Shown: positions 1 to 8,205, counted from the stretch's first letter. The stretch: DNA of 64,000 bases from Ruminococcus_G sp050944435 (GCA_050944435.1 JBMNRB010000001.1:1-64000); one strand, 5' to 3'. The notes: a model not told the origin generated them from the sequence alone. Program-made: numbers and translations.

Positions 1-48
1 TAGAATTAGACTTGTTAATAATTATCATTGCAAGTTAATTTTAACACA

Positions 49-91
49 AAAGAAGGACCTTGGGCTTATTTTTGACCCTTGGTCCTTCTTT
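49..91. terminator. Bidirectional hairpin terminator
   Basis: The arms AAAGAAGGACC (49-59) and GGTCCTTCTTT (81-91) are perfect inverted repeats, extended inward by GGG/CCC after a TT/TT internal loop. T-rich tracts lie on both sides, so it can end the minus-strand gene at 133 and any plus-strand transcript entering from the left. Bases 1-48 are AT-rich and show nothing else. Confidence 0.8.
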
Positions 92-132
92 GTTTTGGGC
101 TATGCTTTTTTCACAGCCCCTTTTTTATTGAA

Positions 133-795
133 CTAAAATCGAAAGATTTTTTTCCCATCCTCCAATCGCTCATAGAACTGGGGATAGAAATCATTATTGC
201 CGTCATAGGGTTTCTGATAGAAATTCTTCAGCAGATAGAGGCTGACTGTTTTCTGATAACCGTCGTCTTTATGGGGAAGCTGTTCGGACAAAGCTTTGAT
301 AAAGTAGTGCCAATCGATGATGAATTGTTCATTGCGCCGGATATCGGGGGTGTCGATCCACTTTTGGACTTTAACCTTTGATTTCGGCTCTTTTTTACAT
401 TCGTGTATTTGAAGAAAATATTGAAAGCCGCCGTTTTCGTAAAAGCGGCCCAGGGGAAAGATACGGCAGATGCCGGGGCGCAGCGGATGGATGCTGCATC
501 GGCCCTCCTGGGTTAAGAAGCCGCATCTTTTTGTTTCTCTGTCCATTTTAAGATTTGGCAGAATAATGCCGTCCGCCACGTTCAGTTCGATTTTATCCGC
601 CAGCAGCTGATCAAAGGTACAGCCAAGTCCCGTTGTTAAGCGGAAAATGTCATAGGGGTCCAGCAAAATGCTGGTGCCCATGTTCTGACAGCAGTCGGAG
701 CATCCATGACAGCCGCCGCAGTCGGCTTTCACCATATCCCGCAGCCCATAGAATCGGCCGTCAGATACCTCTTTCATTTCTATATTGCGCTTCAT
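133..795 (-). CDS. YkgJ-type cysteine-cluster protein
   Basis: This 220-residue protein has an N-terminal CxxCxxCxxCC cluster (Cys26, 29, 32, 35, 36) and a second Cys set in a CGFLTQEGRC-SIHPLRPGICRIFP stretch. That is the pattern of the YkgJ/UPF0153 family, thought to bind zinc or an Fe-S cluster; its cellular role is not established. An upstream in-frame ATG would add 10 residues. I chose the ATG at 795 because GGGAGG lies 7 nt before it. The gene stands alone and runs into the terminator at 49-91. Family assignment is good; function is unknown. Confidence 0.85.
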   Translation of the reverse strand: MKRNIEMKEVSDGRFYGLRDMVKADCGGCHGCSDCCQNMGTSILLDPYDIFRLTTGLGCTFDQLLADKIELNVADGIILPNLKMDRETKRCGFLTQEGRCSIHPLRPGICRIFPLGRFYENGGFQYFLQIHECKKEPKSKVKVQKWIDTPDIRRNEQFIIDWHYFIKALSEQLPHKDDGYQKTVSLYLLKNFYQKPYDGNNDFYPQFYERLEDGKKIFRF

Positions 796-1002
796 TACAA
801 TACCTCCCGGTAATTCCATGTACAAACTTGTCTGAAATATTCTAGCATGAAATCAGTGAGAGATAAAGAATTTCTTAATGTTTTGGTTTATAAAAATTTA
901 TAACAAATTATATGTTTTATATAAACGTAAAGAAATATTAAATAAAAACTAGTCTGAAAAAACAATTAAAAATAACTAAAATAACGATAATATATTTAAA
1001 TA

Positions 1003-1032
1003 TTTACAAATATACACACAATATGCTATGAT
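1003..1032 (+). promoter_or_regulatory. Promoter of the iolE operon
   Basis: TTTACA (1003-1008) and TATGAT (1027-1032) are separated by 18 bp in a very AT-rich gap. The gap between genes (796-1089, 294 bp) holds no other coding signal. Transcription would start about 45 nt before the iolE ATG, just upstream of the palindrome at 1051-1066. Confidence 0.6.
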
Positions 1033-1050
1033 TATTTCGAAAACAAAAGA

Positions 1051-1066
1051 AAATGTAAACACATTT
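1051..1066. promoter_or_regulatory. Candidate LacI-family operator
   Basis: AAATGTAAACACATTT has perfect 6-bp arms (AAATGT/ACATTT) around AAAC. It lies immediately downstream of the predicted -10 at 1027-1032 and upstream of the iolE ribosome binding site, a classic repressor position. LacI-family operators are often A/T-flanked palindromes containing TGTAAAC-like cores. The LacI gene at 3204-4223 is the obvious candidate ligand; this link is inferred. Confidence 0.5.
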
Positions 1067-1089
1067 AATGATGAAAGGGGTTTTTACGT

Positions 1090-1995
1090 ATGGAAAAAAT
1101 GTTTGAAAATGTTAAGTTTGGTGCACATCCTATTAACTGGTGCAACGATGATATGCACGATCTGGGAGATGAATACAGTTTCGAGGATATCATCGATCAG
1201 GCTGCCGAAGCCGGTTATGTGGGTATTGAGTTGGGAAGAAAATTCCCGCGGGATCCTGCAGTTTTAAAACCGGAACTGGAAAAAAGAGGTCTCAGCCTGA
1301 CCAGCGGCTGGTGTGATACCATGTTTGCCTGTGAGGAATTAAGAGATCAGTATTTCGAAGAATTCAAGGAAAAAGCGTTATTTTTCAAAGCCATGGACTC
1401 TAAATTTGTTATTGCAGCAGAGGGAACCGGGTCTTCCTGCTGGGATCCCAGAGAGTACAGAGCACAGAAAGGCGTTCAGAAACTTAATGAGAAAGAGTGG
1501 AAACTCTTTGCGGACGGTTTAAACGAGGCAGGCGCTTTTTGTAAAGAGAATGGAATGACACTGGTCTATCATGTTCACACAGGAACCTGCGTTGAAACCT
1601 TTGAAGAGACTCAGAAATTATGCGATATGACAGATCCGGAACTTGTTTATCTCCTGGCGGATACCGGCCATCTTCATTTCTGCGGAGTAGACATTCCGAA
1701 ATTCTTTGATCATTTTGGCGATCGCATTAAATACGTTCATTTGAAAGATATTCGCCAACTGGTATTGGATGTGGTGAAACAATTTAATATAGACTTCAAT
1801 AATGCGGTAAAAGTTGGAATATTTACCGTACCGGGAGACGGATGTATCGATTATCCGGAAGTAATGAGGATGCTGAAGAAACACAACTATGAAGGCTGGA
1901 TGATGGTAGAGGCAGAACAGTATCTGAATACGCCGAAGGCATTGGAGTTTGCGATTATGGCAAGAAATTATCTGAAGGAAATTACAGGTATCTAG
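1090..1995 (+). CDS. iolE: IolE-type inosose dehydratase
   Basis: A 301-residue xylose-isomerase-like TIM barrel close to 2-keto-myo-inositol (inosose) dehydratase, which removes water from scyllo-inosose in inositol catabolism. IolE hallmarks visible are a PINWCNDD N-terminus, GYVGIELGRKFPRD (residues 42-55), a YHVHTG motif (160-165), DTGHLHF (191-197), VHLKD (216-220), FTVPGDGCID (245-254) and the VEAEQ end strand (273-277). Probable metal ligands are among His161/163, Asp191, His217 and Glu274. GAAAGGGG lies 9 nt before the ATG. It is followed after 132 nt by a Gfo/Idh/MocA dehydrogenase on the same strand. Other iol genes (iolB, C, D, J) are absent here, so the physiological substrate could be another keto-cyclitol or keto-sugar. 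Confidence 0.82.
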   Translation: MEKMFENVKFGAHPINWCNDDMHDLGDEYSFEDIIDQAAEAGYVGIELGRKFPRDPAVLKPELEKRGLSLTSGWCDTMFACEELRDQYFEEFKEKALFFKAMDSKFVIAAEGTGSSCWDPREYRAQKGVQKLNEKEWKLFADGLNEAGAFCKENGMTLVYHVHTGTCVETFEETQKLCDMTDPELVYLLADTGHLHFCGVDIPKFFDHFGDRIKYVHLKDIRQLVLDVVKQFNIDFNNAVKVGIFTVPGDGCIDYPEVMRMLKKHNYEGWMMVEAEQYLNTPKALEFAIMARNYLKEITGI

Positions 1996-2127
1996 CATAT
2001 TGTAGAGAAAGACTAACTATTAAAATGCAATCTTAAAATGAAGATTTCATGTAATCATCTAAGAGGGAGCATAAGCGATTACTTTAGAGAAAATGGGAAT
2101 ATACCAGTAAGAAAGCAGGTGTTTGAT

Positions 2128-3156
2128 TTGGACAGATTAAAATTAGGATTAATTGGCGGCGGAAGAATGGGAGCCGTTCATGCAGAAGTATTTGCAAAGA
2201 TGGCAAAGGCTGAGGATTCCATTTCTTTTATTGCCATTGCAGACAATGCGCCGGGGATTGCCGAGCGTTTGGCAAAACAGTTGGGAGTAGAAAAAGCATA
2301 TGAGAGCATTGAAGAAATTCTGGATGATCCGGAAATCGAAGCAGTATTTGTTGCAACTCCCACATTTACACATTATGATATCGTAAAAAAAGTTCTGAAT
2401 AAGGGAAAACACTGTCTTTGTGAGAAGCCGCTGACCCTTAACCTGGACGAGAGCAGAGAGCTGACCGAGCTTGCGAAAGAAAAGAAACGCATTCTGCAGA
2501 TTGGTTTTATGCGGCGTTTCGATCCGGATGTGATTGCGGCAAAAGACAGTATTGAAAGAGGGGAAATCGGCACTCCGTTGATTTATAAGGCGTGTCATCG
2601 CGATCAGAGTCCGCCGCCGCCAGGTTTCTGCAATCCCGAAAAAAGCGGAGGAATTATCATAGACAACAATATCCATGAGTTTGATGCGGGAAGATTTCTT
2701 CTGGATGACGAAGTAACAGAAGTCTTTGCCCAGCCGGGAATTGTGGTCGATGAAGAAATAGGCAAGGTGGGAGATCTGGATAATGCCACCGTTCAGATCC
2801 GCTTTAAAAACGGCGGAATAGGACAAATTGACTCCAGCAGAAACTCCCGCTTTGGCGAGGATATCCGTTTTGAACTCCTTGGATCTGAAGGAACGATATT
2901 CTGGGGAGCGCTGCCCATGAGAGGAGTCACCATTGCCACTGAAAACGGCGCCAGGATTCCTACCCATCTGGAATCACCGGATCGGTTTGTGCCAGCATTT
3001 CAGGGACAGATCAGAACCTTTGCTCAGTCGGTGAGAAAGGGAAAACCCTTAGGACCCAGTGGAGAAGATTCCATGAAAGCGCTGGCAATTGGTCTGGCTG
3101 CATACCGCTCCATAGAACTGGGAAGACCGGTAGCTGTATCGGAAATCTTAGAATAA
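2128..3156 (+). CDS. IolG-like Gfo/Idh/MocA dehydrogenase
   Basis: NAD(P)-dependent oxidoreductase, 342 residues with the chosen start. It has a Rossmann GGGRMG loop (residues 10-15), the CEKP motif with catalytic Lys100, and a D-x3-H pair (Asp179, His183) in IIIDNNIHEFD, as in myo-inositol 2-dehydrogenase (IolG). It probably oxidises a ring hydroxyl to supply the keto substrate of the adjacent IolE-like enzyme. The reading frame extends 30 codons upstream to an ATG at 2038, but that extension is unlike the family. TTG at 2128 has AGCAGGTG 6 nt upstream and places the Rossmann strand at residue 4. The exact substrate (myo-inositol, scyllo-inositol or another polyol/sugar) is not determinable. 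Confidence 0.8.
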   Translation: MDRLKLGLIGGGRMGAVHAEVFAKMAKAEDSISFIAIADNAPGIAERLAKQLGVEKAYESIEEILDDPEIEAVFVATPTFTHYDIVKKVLNKGKHCLCEKPLTLNLDESRELTELAKEKKRILQIGFMRRFDPDVIAAKDSIERGEIGTPLIYKACHRDQSPPPPGFCNPEKSGGIIIDNNIHEFDAGRFLLDDEVTEVFAQPGIVVDEEIGKVGDLDNATVQIRFKNGGIGQIDSSRNSRFGEDIRFELLGSEGTIFWGALPMRGVTIATENGARIPTHLESPDRFVPAFQGQIRTFAQSVRKGKPLGPSGEDSMKALAIGLAAYRSIELGRPVAVSEILE

Positions 3157-3164
3157 AGTAAGAG

Positions 3165-3200
3165 AAAAGGCATTCTCCGGAAATCGGGGGATGCCTTTTT
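3165..3200. terminator. Bidirectional terminator
   Basis: AAAAGGCAT (3165-3173) pairs with ATGCCTTTT (3191-3199) across an inner TCTCCG/CGGGGG region, followed by a T run. It lies between the convergent dehydrogenase and LacI genes and can serve both. Confidence 0.8.
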
Positions 3201-3203
3201 TAG

Positions 3204-4223
3204 CTAATGAATACGTTTTCTGGCTTTCGCACAGGTGTTGCGTATCACGAGTTTGGGCTGCAGAATCGTCTGGACGGGGTCTATGATAGGATCTGTTGCT
3301 TCAATCAGATCCAGCATAGTCTGAGCAGCGGTTTGCCCGAGCTGATAGCGGGGCTCCTCGACGGTCGTCAGATTGATTTTGGGGAAAGAAGCGTATTCGA
3401 TGTCATCGACACCGATCACAGAGATATCATGGGGAATATCGTAACCCTGCTTCCAAAGATACTCCAAAATTCCCAAGGCAAGACTGTCGTTGCTGGCGAA
3501 AAAAGCAGTCGGGCGGCGCTTGGACATAAGTTTTTGCGCGGCTTTAAAACCCGCTTCTCGGCTCGGGAATACTTTTATAATTAAACTGCTGTTTATATTT
3601 GAGAAATGTTTTTTGATGGTGTCGCAATAACCGGAAAAACGCATATGGTAGGTATCAGTCTCTTCATTTCCGCCGATGTAGGCAATGTTTACATGACCAA
3701 GAGAAATCAAATATTCTGTTGCCATCTGTGCTGCGGCGTAATTATCGATGGTAATGTAATTTGCGCTGGCGCCTTTAGGAATATTAGAAGTAAAAATAAC
3801 AGGAATTCTGTCATCTATGTACCGCAGTTTTTTGTAAGAATTATCACTGAGAGGATCCATTATGATTCCTCTGACATGGGAGGCCAGCAGAGTCCGGACG
3901 CATTCGATTTCTGTTCTTGGATCAGAATTGGAGTTGCACAGAAAAACATTGAAACCTTCTAATTGAAGGCGATCCTGAATTCCTTTCACCAGCATAGGAA
4001 AGTAAGGGTTGGTAATATCAGGAACGACAACGCCGATGGTGGTGGAATTATTAAGGCTGGATTCAGAGGTTTTGCTGGCATGTATATAACCCAGGTCATT
4101 GGCTATTTCGTTTATTTTCTTTCGGGTTGCGACATTGACCATCGGATTATTGTTTAAGGCTCTTGACACAGTGGCTGGGGTATAACCGGACTTTTCTGAT
4201 ATATCTTTGATCGTTACTTTCAT
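3204..4223 (-). CDS. LacI family transcriptional repressor
   Basis: A 339-residue regulator with an N-terminal LacI helix-turn-helix (VTIKDISEKSGYTPATVSRALN, residues 3-24) and hinge. A periplasmic-binding-protein-like sensor domain follows (IGVVVPDITNPYFPMLVKGIQ; later SVIGVDDIEYASF). AAGGGT lies 8 nt before the ATG. It converges on the iolE/dehydrogenase pair and probably represses it through the palindrome at 1051-1066, responding to a sugar or cyclitol. Regulation of the large operon starting at 8336 is also possible but that operon has its own regulator. Confidence 0.9.
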   Translation of the reverse strand: MKVTIKDISEKSGYTPATVSRALNNNPMVNVATRKKINEIANDLGYIHASKTSESSLNNSTTIGVVVPDITNPYFPMLVKGIQDRLQLEGFNVFLCNSNSDPRTEIECVRTLLASHVRGIIMDPLSDNSYKKLRYIDDRIPVIFTSNIPKGASANYITIDNYAAAQMATEYLISLGHVNIAYIGGNEETDTYHMRFSGYCDTIKKHFSNINSSLIIKVFPSREAGFKAAQKLMSKRRPTAFFASNDSLALGILEYLWKQGYDIPHDISVIGVDDIEYASFPKINLTTVEEPRYQLGQTAAQTMLDLIEATDPIIDPVQTILQPKLVIRNTCAKARKRIH

Positions 4224-4269
4224 GATTCGATACCCTTTTGTATTTAATTAAAAACAATATTTGTATTTT

Positions 4270-4298
4270 ATATTAGACATAGTGCTTTGATATGTCAA
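4270..4298 (-). promoter_or_regulatory. Promoter of the LacI gene
   Basis: Read on the minus strand, TTGACA (4298-4293) and TAATAT (4275-4270) are separated by exactly 17 bp, a near-consensus sigma-70/SigA promoter. The start would fall about 40 nt upstream of the LacI ATG. Confidence 0.7.
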
Positions 4299-4341
4299 TA
4301 AAAATATATATTATATACAAAAAATACTCTGGTACTCTTTC

Positions 4342-4635
4342 CTATTCTATATGTGTGCCTTTTTGTCTGAGATCATTGATAATATTCTGTAAATGAACCA
4401 CCTCCAGAGGCGAAAGATCAGAGACGTCCAGGTATTTTCTGGAATCACGTCCCAAAAGATAATCAGTGCTGACAGAAAAGCAGTCGGCAATCTTTACTAA
4501 CATATCAACCGAAGGCTGGATATTATTATTTTCCCAGTTGGATACACTTTGTTTCGTTACATTCAGTTTTTTTCCGAATTCGATTTGATTCATCTTGTGA
4601 GCTATGCGCAATTCTTTGATTCGTTCATTTAACAT
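4342..4635 (-). CDS. XRE family regulator
   Basis: A 97-residue Cro/C1-type helix-turn-helix protein. The HTH covers about residues 5-60 (IKELRIAHKMNQIEFGKKLN, KQSVSNWENNNIQPS), with a short C-terminal tail and no sensor or protease domain. The proteins of this size in Firmicutes are often local repressors. GAGGAT precedes the ATG. Its target is unknown; a TATTGCAATA palindrome 27 bp upstream may be its own operator. Confidence 0.85.
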   Translation of the reverse strand: MLNERIKELRIAHKMNQIEFGKKLNVTKQSVSNWENNNIQPSVDMLVKIADCFSVSTDYLLGRDSRKYLDVSDLSPLEVVHLQNIINDLRQKGTHIE

Positions 4636-5006
4636 GGGAAATCCTCATAGTAATATATAAATATTGCAATACTATTGTATAAACTTAAATTGACAATGAA
4701 AAAATATATACGAAGGGAAAATTTATCCACTATATAGAATAAAAAAGGACTTTCATATTGAATTTCGATTTTAAATTACAAAAAAGAAATTAATTATTTA
4801 CTTTTGCAAATATGTATATTACAATATAACAAAAGCATTACATTTCTGATCTTTCGAGCAGCGGCGCTGCATCTGAATGCATTTCTGATATCATTCTTTA
4901 TTCATTAAGAAATCTCAATGCTTTTATTTCACGAAAACAGCAGAGAGATTTCAAAAGGTTTTGAATGCAAGGTGAAATCTCCTGCCCTTTGAAAAGGAGG
5001 TTTTAT
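4636..5006. other. Long AT-rich intergenic region
   Basis: About 370 bp with no credible gene. It holds the palindrome TATTGCAATA (4662-4671) in front of the XRE gene and, near its right end, the inverted repeat GAGATTTCA (4945-4953)/TGAAATCTC (4973-4981) just upstream of the AAAAGGAGG ribosome binding site of the Rpn-type gene. I see no tRNA or recognisable riboswitch in it. Confidence 0.6.
4662..4671. promoter_or_regulatory. Candidate XRE operator
   Basis: TATTGCAATA is a perfect 10-bp palindrome located 27 bp upstream of the XRE start codon at 4635, within the likely promoter. Small XRE regulators commonly autoregulate from such sites. Inferred only from position and symmetry. Confidence 0.35.
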
Positions 5007-5908
5007 ATGGAACATAATGCCTGTGAAGGTCTGACGGCGGTAAAACGCACATTCAAAGCCAGTATCTTTGAAATGCTGTTCAGCGAAAGAGAAAGATTGC
5101 TGGAATTGTATAATGCAGTGAATGGAACCGACTACCAGGATCCGAATCTATTGGAAGTAAATACATTGGAAAATGCCATTTACATGGCGATCCGCAACGA
5201 TGTATCTTTTGTGATAGACGGCAGATTGTCTCTGTACGAACATCAGTCTACGTACAGCGCCAACCTGACGCTGCGTTTTTTGTTTTATGTTTCGGATTTG
5301 TTTTCAGCAATGACCAAGGAGGAAAATCTGTATAGGAAAAAAGGGGTGAAACTGCCGTCTCCCAGATTTCTGATTTTCTATAATGGGAAGAGAAAATGGA
5401 GGAAAGAAAGATTCTGCGGTTGTCGGAACTGTATTCCGTTGAGGATAAAATGCCTGCCTTGGAGCTGGAAGCAGTCATGTTGAATATCAACCAAGGATAT
5501 AATCAGGAATTGTTGGATGCCAGCAAGACGCTGCAGGAATACGTGGAGTATACGCAGAGAGTGCGAAAGTATGCAGGGCAGATGGACCTAACCGAAGCAG
5601 TGGAACGTGCGATCACGGAGTGTATCAGAGAAGGAATCCTGGCGGATTTTTTGAAGCAGAACCGATCGGAGGCGAAAAAAGTGAGTATATATGAATATGA
5701 TGCCGAACGTCATATCCGCATGGAGCGGGAAGAGGCGAGGGAAGAGGGTATTGAACAGGGTATTGCCATAGGCAAACAGGAGTTATTAAAAAACCTGATT
5801 CAGAAAAAACTGCAGAAGGGATTGTCTGTGCCGGAAATTGCCCAGATGCTGGAGACGGAGGAAGAAACAGTTCGCCGGTTAATGGAGGAGACAGGAAGCG
5901 GATTATAG
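5007..5908 (+). pseudogene. Rpn-type nuclease gene, frameshifted
   Basis: This reads as one gene in two frames. The first part (from ATG 5007, AAAAGGAGG 7 nt upstream) gives the N-terminal half of an Rpn/PD-(D/E)XK transposase-like nuclease: TFKASIFEMLF, LENAIYMAIRNDVSF, EHQSTYSANLTLRFLFYV and PSPRFLIFYNG. It then loses register at about 5385-5396 and stops at 5483. The rest continues one base back from about 5384 (EERKILRLSELY, LELEAVMLNINQGYN, then a charged EGIEQGIAIGKQELL helix) to 5908. One inserted base would restore a protein of roughly 300 residues. I see no clear slippery heptamer, so a disabling single-base loss (or a sequencing error) is likelier than programmed frameshifting. Confidence 0.75.
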
Positions 5909-5920
5909 ATTTTTTTGCAG

Positions 5921-5967
5921 CATCTCCCGGGAAACCATCTTATGGGTGTTCCCGGGAGATGTTTTTT
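5921..5967 (+). terminator. Terminator after the Rpn-type gene
   Basis: CATCTCCCGGGAA (5921-5933) and TTCCCGGGAGATG (5949-5961) form a perfect 13-bp stem followed by TTTTTT (5962-5967). The AraC stop codon at 5940 lies inside the loop. The minus strand lacks a U tract, so it is mainly a plus-strand terminator. Confidence 0.85.
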
Positions 5968-6824
5968 CCCACCTGTCTGCCGCCAAACTGCTTCCGATAG
6001 GAAGAAGGTTTAATCTTTACGATTTCCATGAACTGCCTGGAAAGGTGGCCCTGTGTGGCATAGCCCAGGCTCTTCGCAATTTCAGCCAGAGACATATCCG
6101 TAGTAAGGAGAAGGGTTTGGGCATGTCCAATTCTTCCCCTCGTCTGATAGGCGCTTAAGGTGCAGCCGGTGGTCTGTTTAAAAATACGTGAAACATAAGA
6201 AGCGCTGAGTCTAAAATGTGCGGCCACTTCCTGCAGGGAAAGTCTGTCCAGAATATGTTGATTTACATAATCCAGGATTTTCTCCCCCGTTGTCTGTGAG
6301 GTGTGTTTATTGATCGGAGGATTTCTGTCCAGCACATGTTTTGCTTCAATCAGGTAAAGAATCTGATTAAAAAAGGAACGAAACAGCAGCTGGCAGGATT
6401 CCTGGGCAGTATCGGTGTTGGCTGCTGCGATTTCGTTCATGGCTGCCAGCAGGTGATGGAAGGTATTTTCATGGCAGCCCAGATGAAAAACAGGAGAGAT
6501 TTCGGGAGCGAGTATAACGTTGGGAGGGAACCCTGAAATCTGTATGTTTGTGGCGCCGCAGAAGTAGACCAGTCCGAAGTTGTCAAGATGCAGCGTGTTG
6601 GCATTGTAGATGACCATATCTCCCTTTTTTACAGCGTATTTCTTGCCGTCCACTGTACAAACACCTTTTCCGTCTCGAAAATACAGAAATTCCACCGTGT
6701 CTGCGTGGGAATGCAAAATGCGCGGAGGCGGAGTGGGAATCTGACGAAGAAAATTGTGAGAACCCAGAAAGAGCAAGGTTGGTTCTGCAGATGCTTTTTC
6801 GGGGAGAGATAAAAAATAATGCAT
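5940..6824 (-). CDS. AraC family regulator with cupin domain
   Basis: A 294-residue activator-type regulator. An N-terminal cupin/AraC ligand-binding half (HSHADTVEFLYFRDGKGVCTVDGKKYAVKKGDMVIYNA) precedes two C-terminal AraC helix-turn-helices (LSLQEVAAHFRLSASYVSRIFKQTTG and MSLAEIAKSLGYATQGHLSRQFMEI). The frame is open far upstream into the neighbouring gene. The ATG at 6824 is chosen because GGAGGAGG lies 5 nt before it and the cupin begins soon after. It is 43 nt downstream of the GntR-type regulator on the same strand, so the two are probably co-transcribed and both serve the sugar operon. Confidence 0.85.
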   Translation of the reverse strand: MHYFLSLPEKASAEPTLLFLGSHNFLRQIPTPPPRILHSHADTVEFLYFRDGKGVCTVDGKKYAVKKGDMVIYNANTLHLDNFGLVYFCGATNIQISGFPPNVILAPEISPVFHLGCHENTFHHLLAAMNEIAAANTDTAQESCQLLFRSFFNQILYLIEAKHVLDRNPPINKHTSQTTGEKILDYVNQHILDRLSLQEVAAHFRLSASYVSRIFKQTTGCTLSAYQTRGRIGHAQTLLLTTDMSLAEIAKSLGYATQGHLSRQFMEIVKIKPSSYRKQFGGRQVGKNISREHP

Positions 6825-6867
6825 AAAAACCTCCTCCGCCATGATGAATGATAAGCCATGGATTATG

Positions 6868-7938
6868 CTAGAGAATAATCTCGCGTACTGAATCATGCTC
6901 CACAAGTTCCGGCTCAAAGAGGTAGTTGGCGTCATAGTTCGGATCTTTGATAAGATGCAGCAGATTCTGCGCCGCTTTTTGGCCCACATCGGCCCGGGGA
7001 TAACGGATACCGGAAAGGGCTATGTTTTCCACATTGGGGAAATAGTCGTCGTTGCTCATGAGAGAGAGGTCTTCAGGGATGCGAACGCCCCGTTTCATTA
7101 TCTCCGGGACAATGGACTGAGCCATTAAATCGTTATAAAAATAAGCGGCAGTATAATGCTTCAGGCGGGAAATTACGGGATCATAGTTGATCTCTGTGTA
7201 AATAATGTTGTCGTTTCCTATTACCCAGAAAATATCATCGTCATGAGGAGAAATATTGTTGTCTAACAGCGCCTGTACGTATCCTTTGTATCTTAAGACT
7301 CCCTGGATATCATCCATTTTCCCAAAATGAAAAATTTTCCTATGCCCCTTTCGAATCAGATATTCGGTGGCAAGATAACCGCTTCGGAAATCGTCAAGAC
7401 ATACGGCCGGCAGATCCGGCAGTTCAGGATAGTGTCCGTCAATAAGGATGACGGGCATTTTTTTTGTCAGTTCGTTCAAAAGCTGGGGGTTCATTCTGGG
7501 CAAATACCCCCTTGTCACTTCGATGATAGCGCCTGCGTAGGAAGACTGCAAAAGATTGCGCAGGATCTGTTCCTGTGTATCAATACTGTAGTTGCATGTG
7601 AAAATATTGCTGATATAGTCGTTCTTTGCCAGGACAGAATTAATCCCGGCTATTTTGTAGGGAAAGATATAATCATTGAGAGCGTTTAAAACAACAGCAA
7701 TATTGTTGATGGAAACAGCGGTGATTTCCGGCTGTTCCGATATGAAAGTGCCTTTTCCCCGCTGGGAATACAATAATCCCCGGTTTCTCAGAAAATCCAG
7801 CGCGTTGCGGATTGTTTGTCTGCTGACCTGGTAATGGTCAATCAGTTCTTTTTCAGAAGGCAGTTTCTGATGAGGAAGATATATTTGAGAGCGGATTTGT
7901 TCTTCGATGTTTTCAGCAATAGAAAGATATTTTGGCAT
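6868..7938 (-). CDS. GntR/LacI hybrid (AraR-like) regulator
   Basis: A 356-residue repressor. It has an N-terminal GntR winged helix (residues about 5-68: QKLPSEKELIDHYQVSRQTIRNALDFLRNRG, QRGKGTF) fused to a LacI-type periplasmic-binding sensor (from about 75: NIAVVLNALNDYIFPYKIAGI; DDYFPNVENIALSGIRYPRADVGQKAA). This is the architecture of the arabinose repressor AraR. AGAGGTG precedes the ATG. It is divergent from the ABC transporter operon with a shared 397-bp control region containing an 8-bp-arm palindrome. It probably represses that operon until a sugar ligand binds. AraR identity does not imply arabinose here, since no arabinose catabolic gene is present. Confidence 0.87.
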   Translation of the reverse strand: MPKYLSIAENIEEQIRSQIYLPHQKLPSEKELIDHYQVSRQTIRNALDFLRNRGLLYSQRGKGTFISEQPEITAVSINNIAVVLNALNDYIFPYKIAGINSVLAKNDYISNIFTCNYSIDTQEQILRNLLQSSYAGAIIEVTRGYLPRMNPQLLNELTKKMPVILIDGHYPELPDLPAVCLDDFRSGYLATEYLIRKGHRKIFHFGKMDDIQGVLRYKGYVQALLDNNISPHDDDIFWVIGNDNIIYTEINYDPVISRLKHYTAAYFYNDLMAQSIVPEIMKRGVRIPEDLSLMSNDDYFPNVENIALSGIRYPRADVGQKAAQNLLHLIKDPNYDANYLFEPELVEHDSVREIIL

Positions 7939-7987
7939 ATGACACCTCTGTATAAAATGTATTTTTATTTTTGTGTTTTTTTCTAAC

Positions 7988-8008
7988 TTAAGTATAAATC
8001 ATACTTAA
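7988..8008. promoter_or_regulatory. Candidate operator of the GntR/LacI hybrid
   Basis: TTAAGTAT and ATACTTAA are perfect 8-bp arms separated by AAATC. The site lies 50 bp upstream of the regulator's own start codon. The position suits autoregulation. A GntR-type dimer reads this kind of two-fold symmetric site; specificity is inferred. Confidence 0.5.
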
Positions 8009-8205
8009 ATAAAATACAAGTAATATTTAATAAATATAGAAAAAGATATATGATGAATCATAAAAGTAAATTGATGGCAAAAAAATGTAAAAAAAGCGGG
8101 AGGCAAACGGGGATTTATCTAAAAAACATTGGGAATAACGTCAATAAAATGTAAAAATATATGAAATAGACAAAAATGAAAAAAATATTTCGGATAAAAT
8201 ATGTA

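Noticed and set aside
2038..2127. ATG extension of the IolG-like dehydrogenase by 30 residues
   Set aside because: The extra residues are unlike the family, and TTG 2128 has a ribosome binding site and puts the Rossmann strand at the N-terminus.
5383..5398. Programmed -1 frameshifting in the Rpn-type gene
   Set aside because: I find no X-XXY-YYZ slippery heptamer in the right register and no obvious downstream pseudoknot, so decay or error is simpler.
6825..6989. Longer AraC protein starting at 6989
   Set aside because: It overlaps the upstream regulator gene, lacks a ribosome binding site, and the cupin domain begins after ATG 6824.
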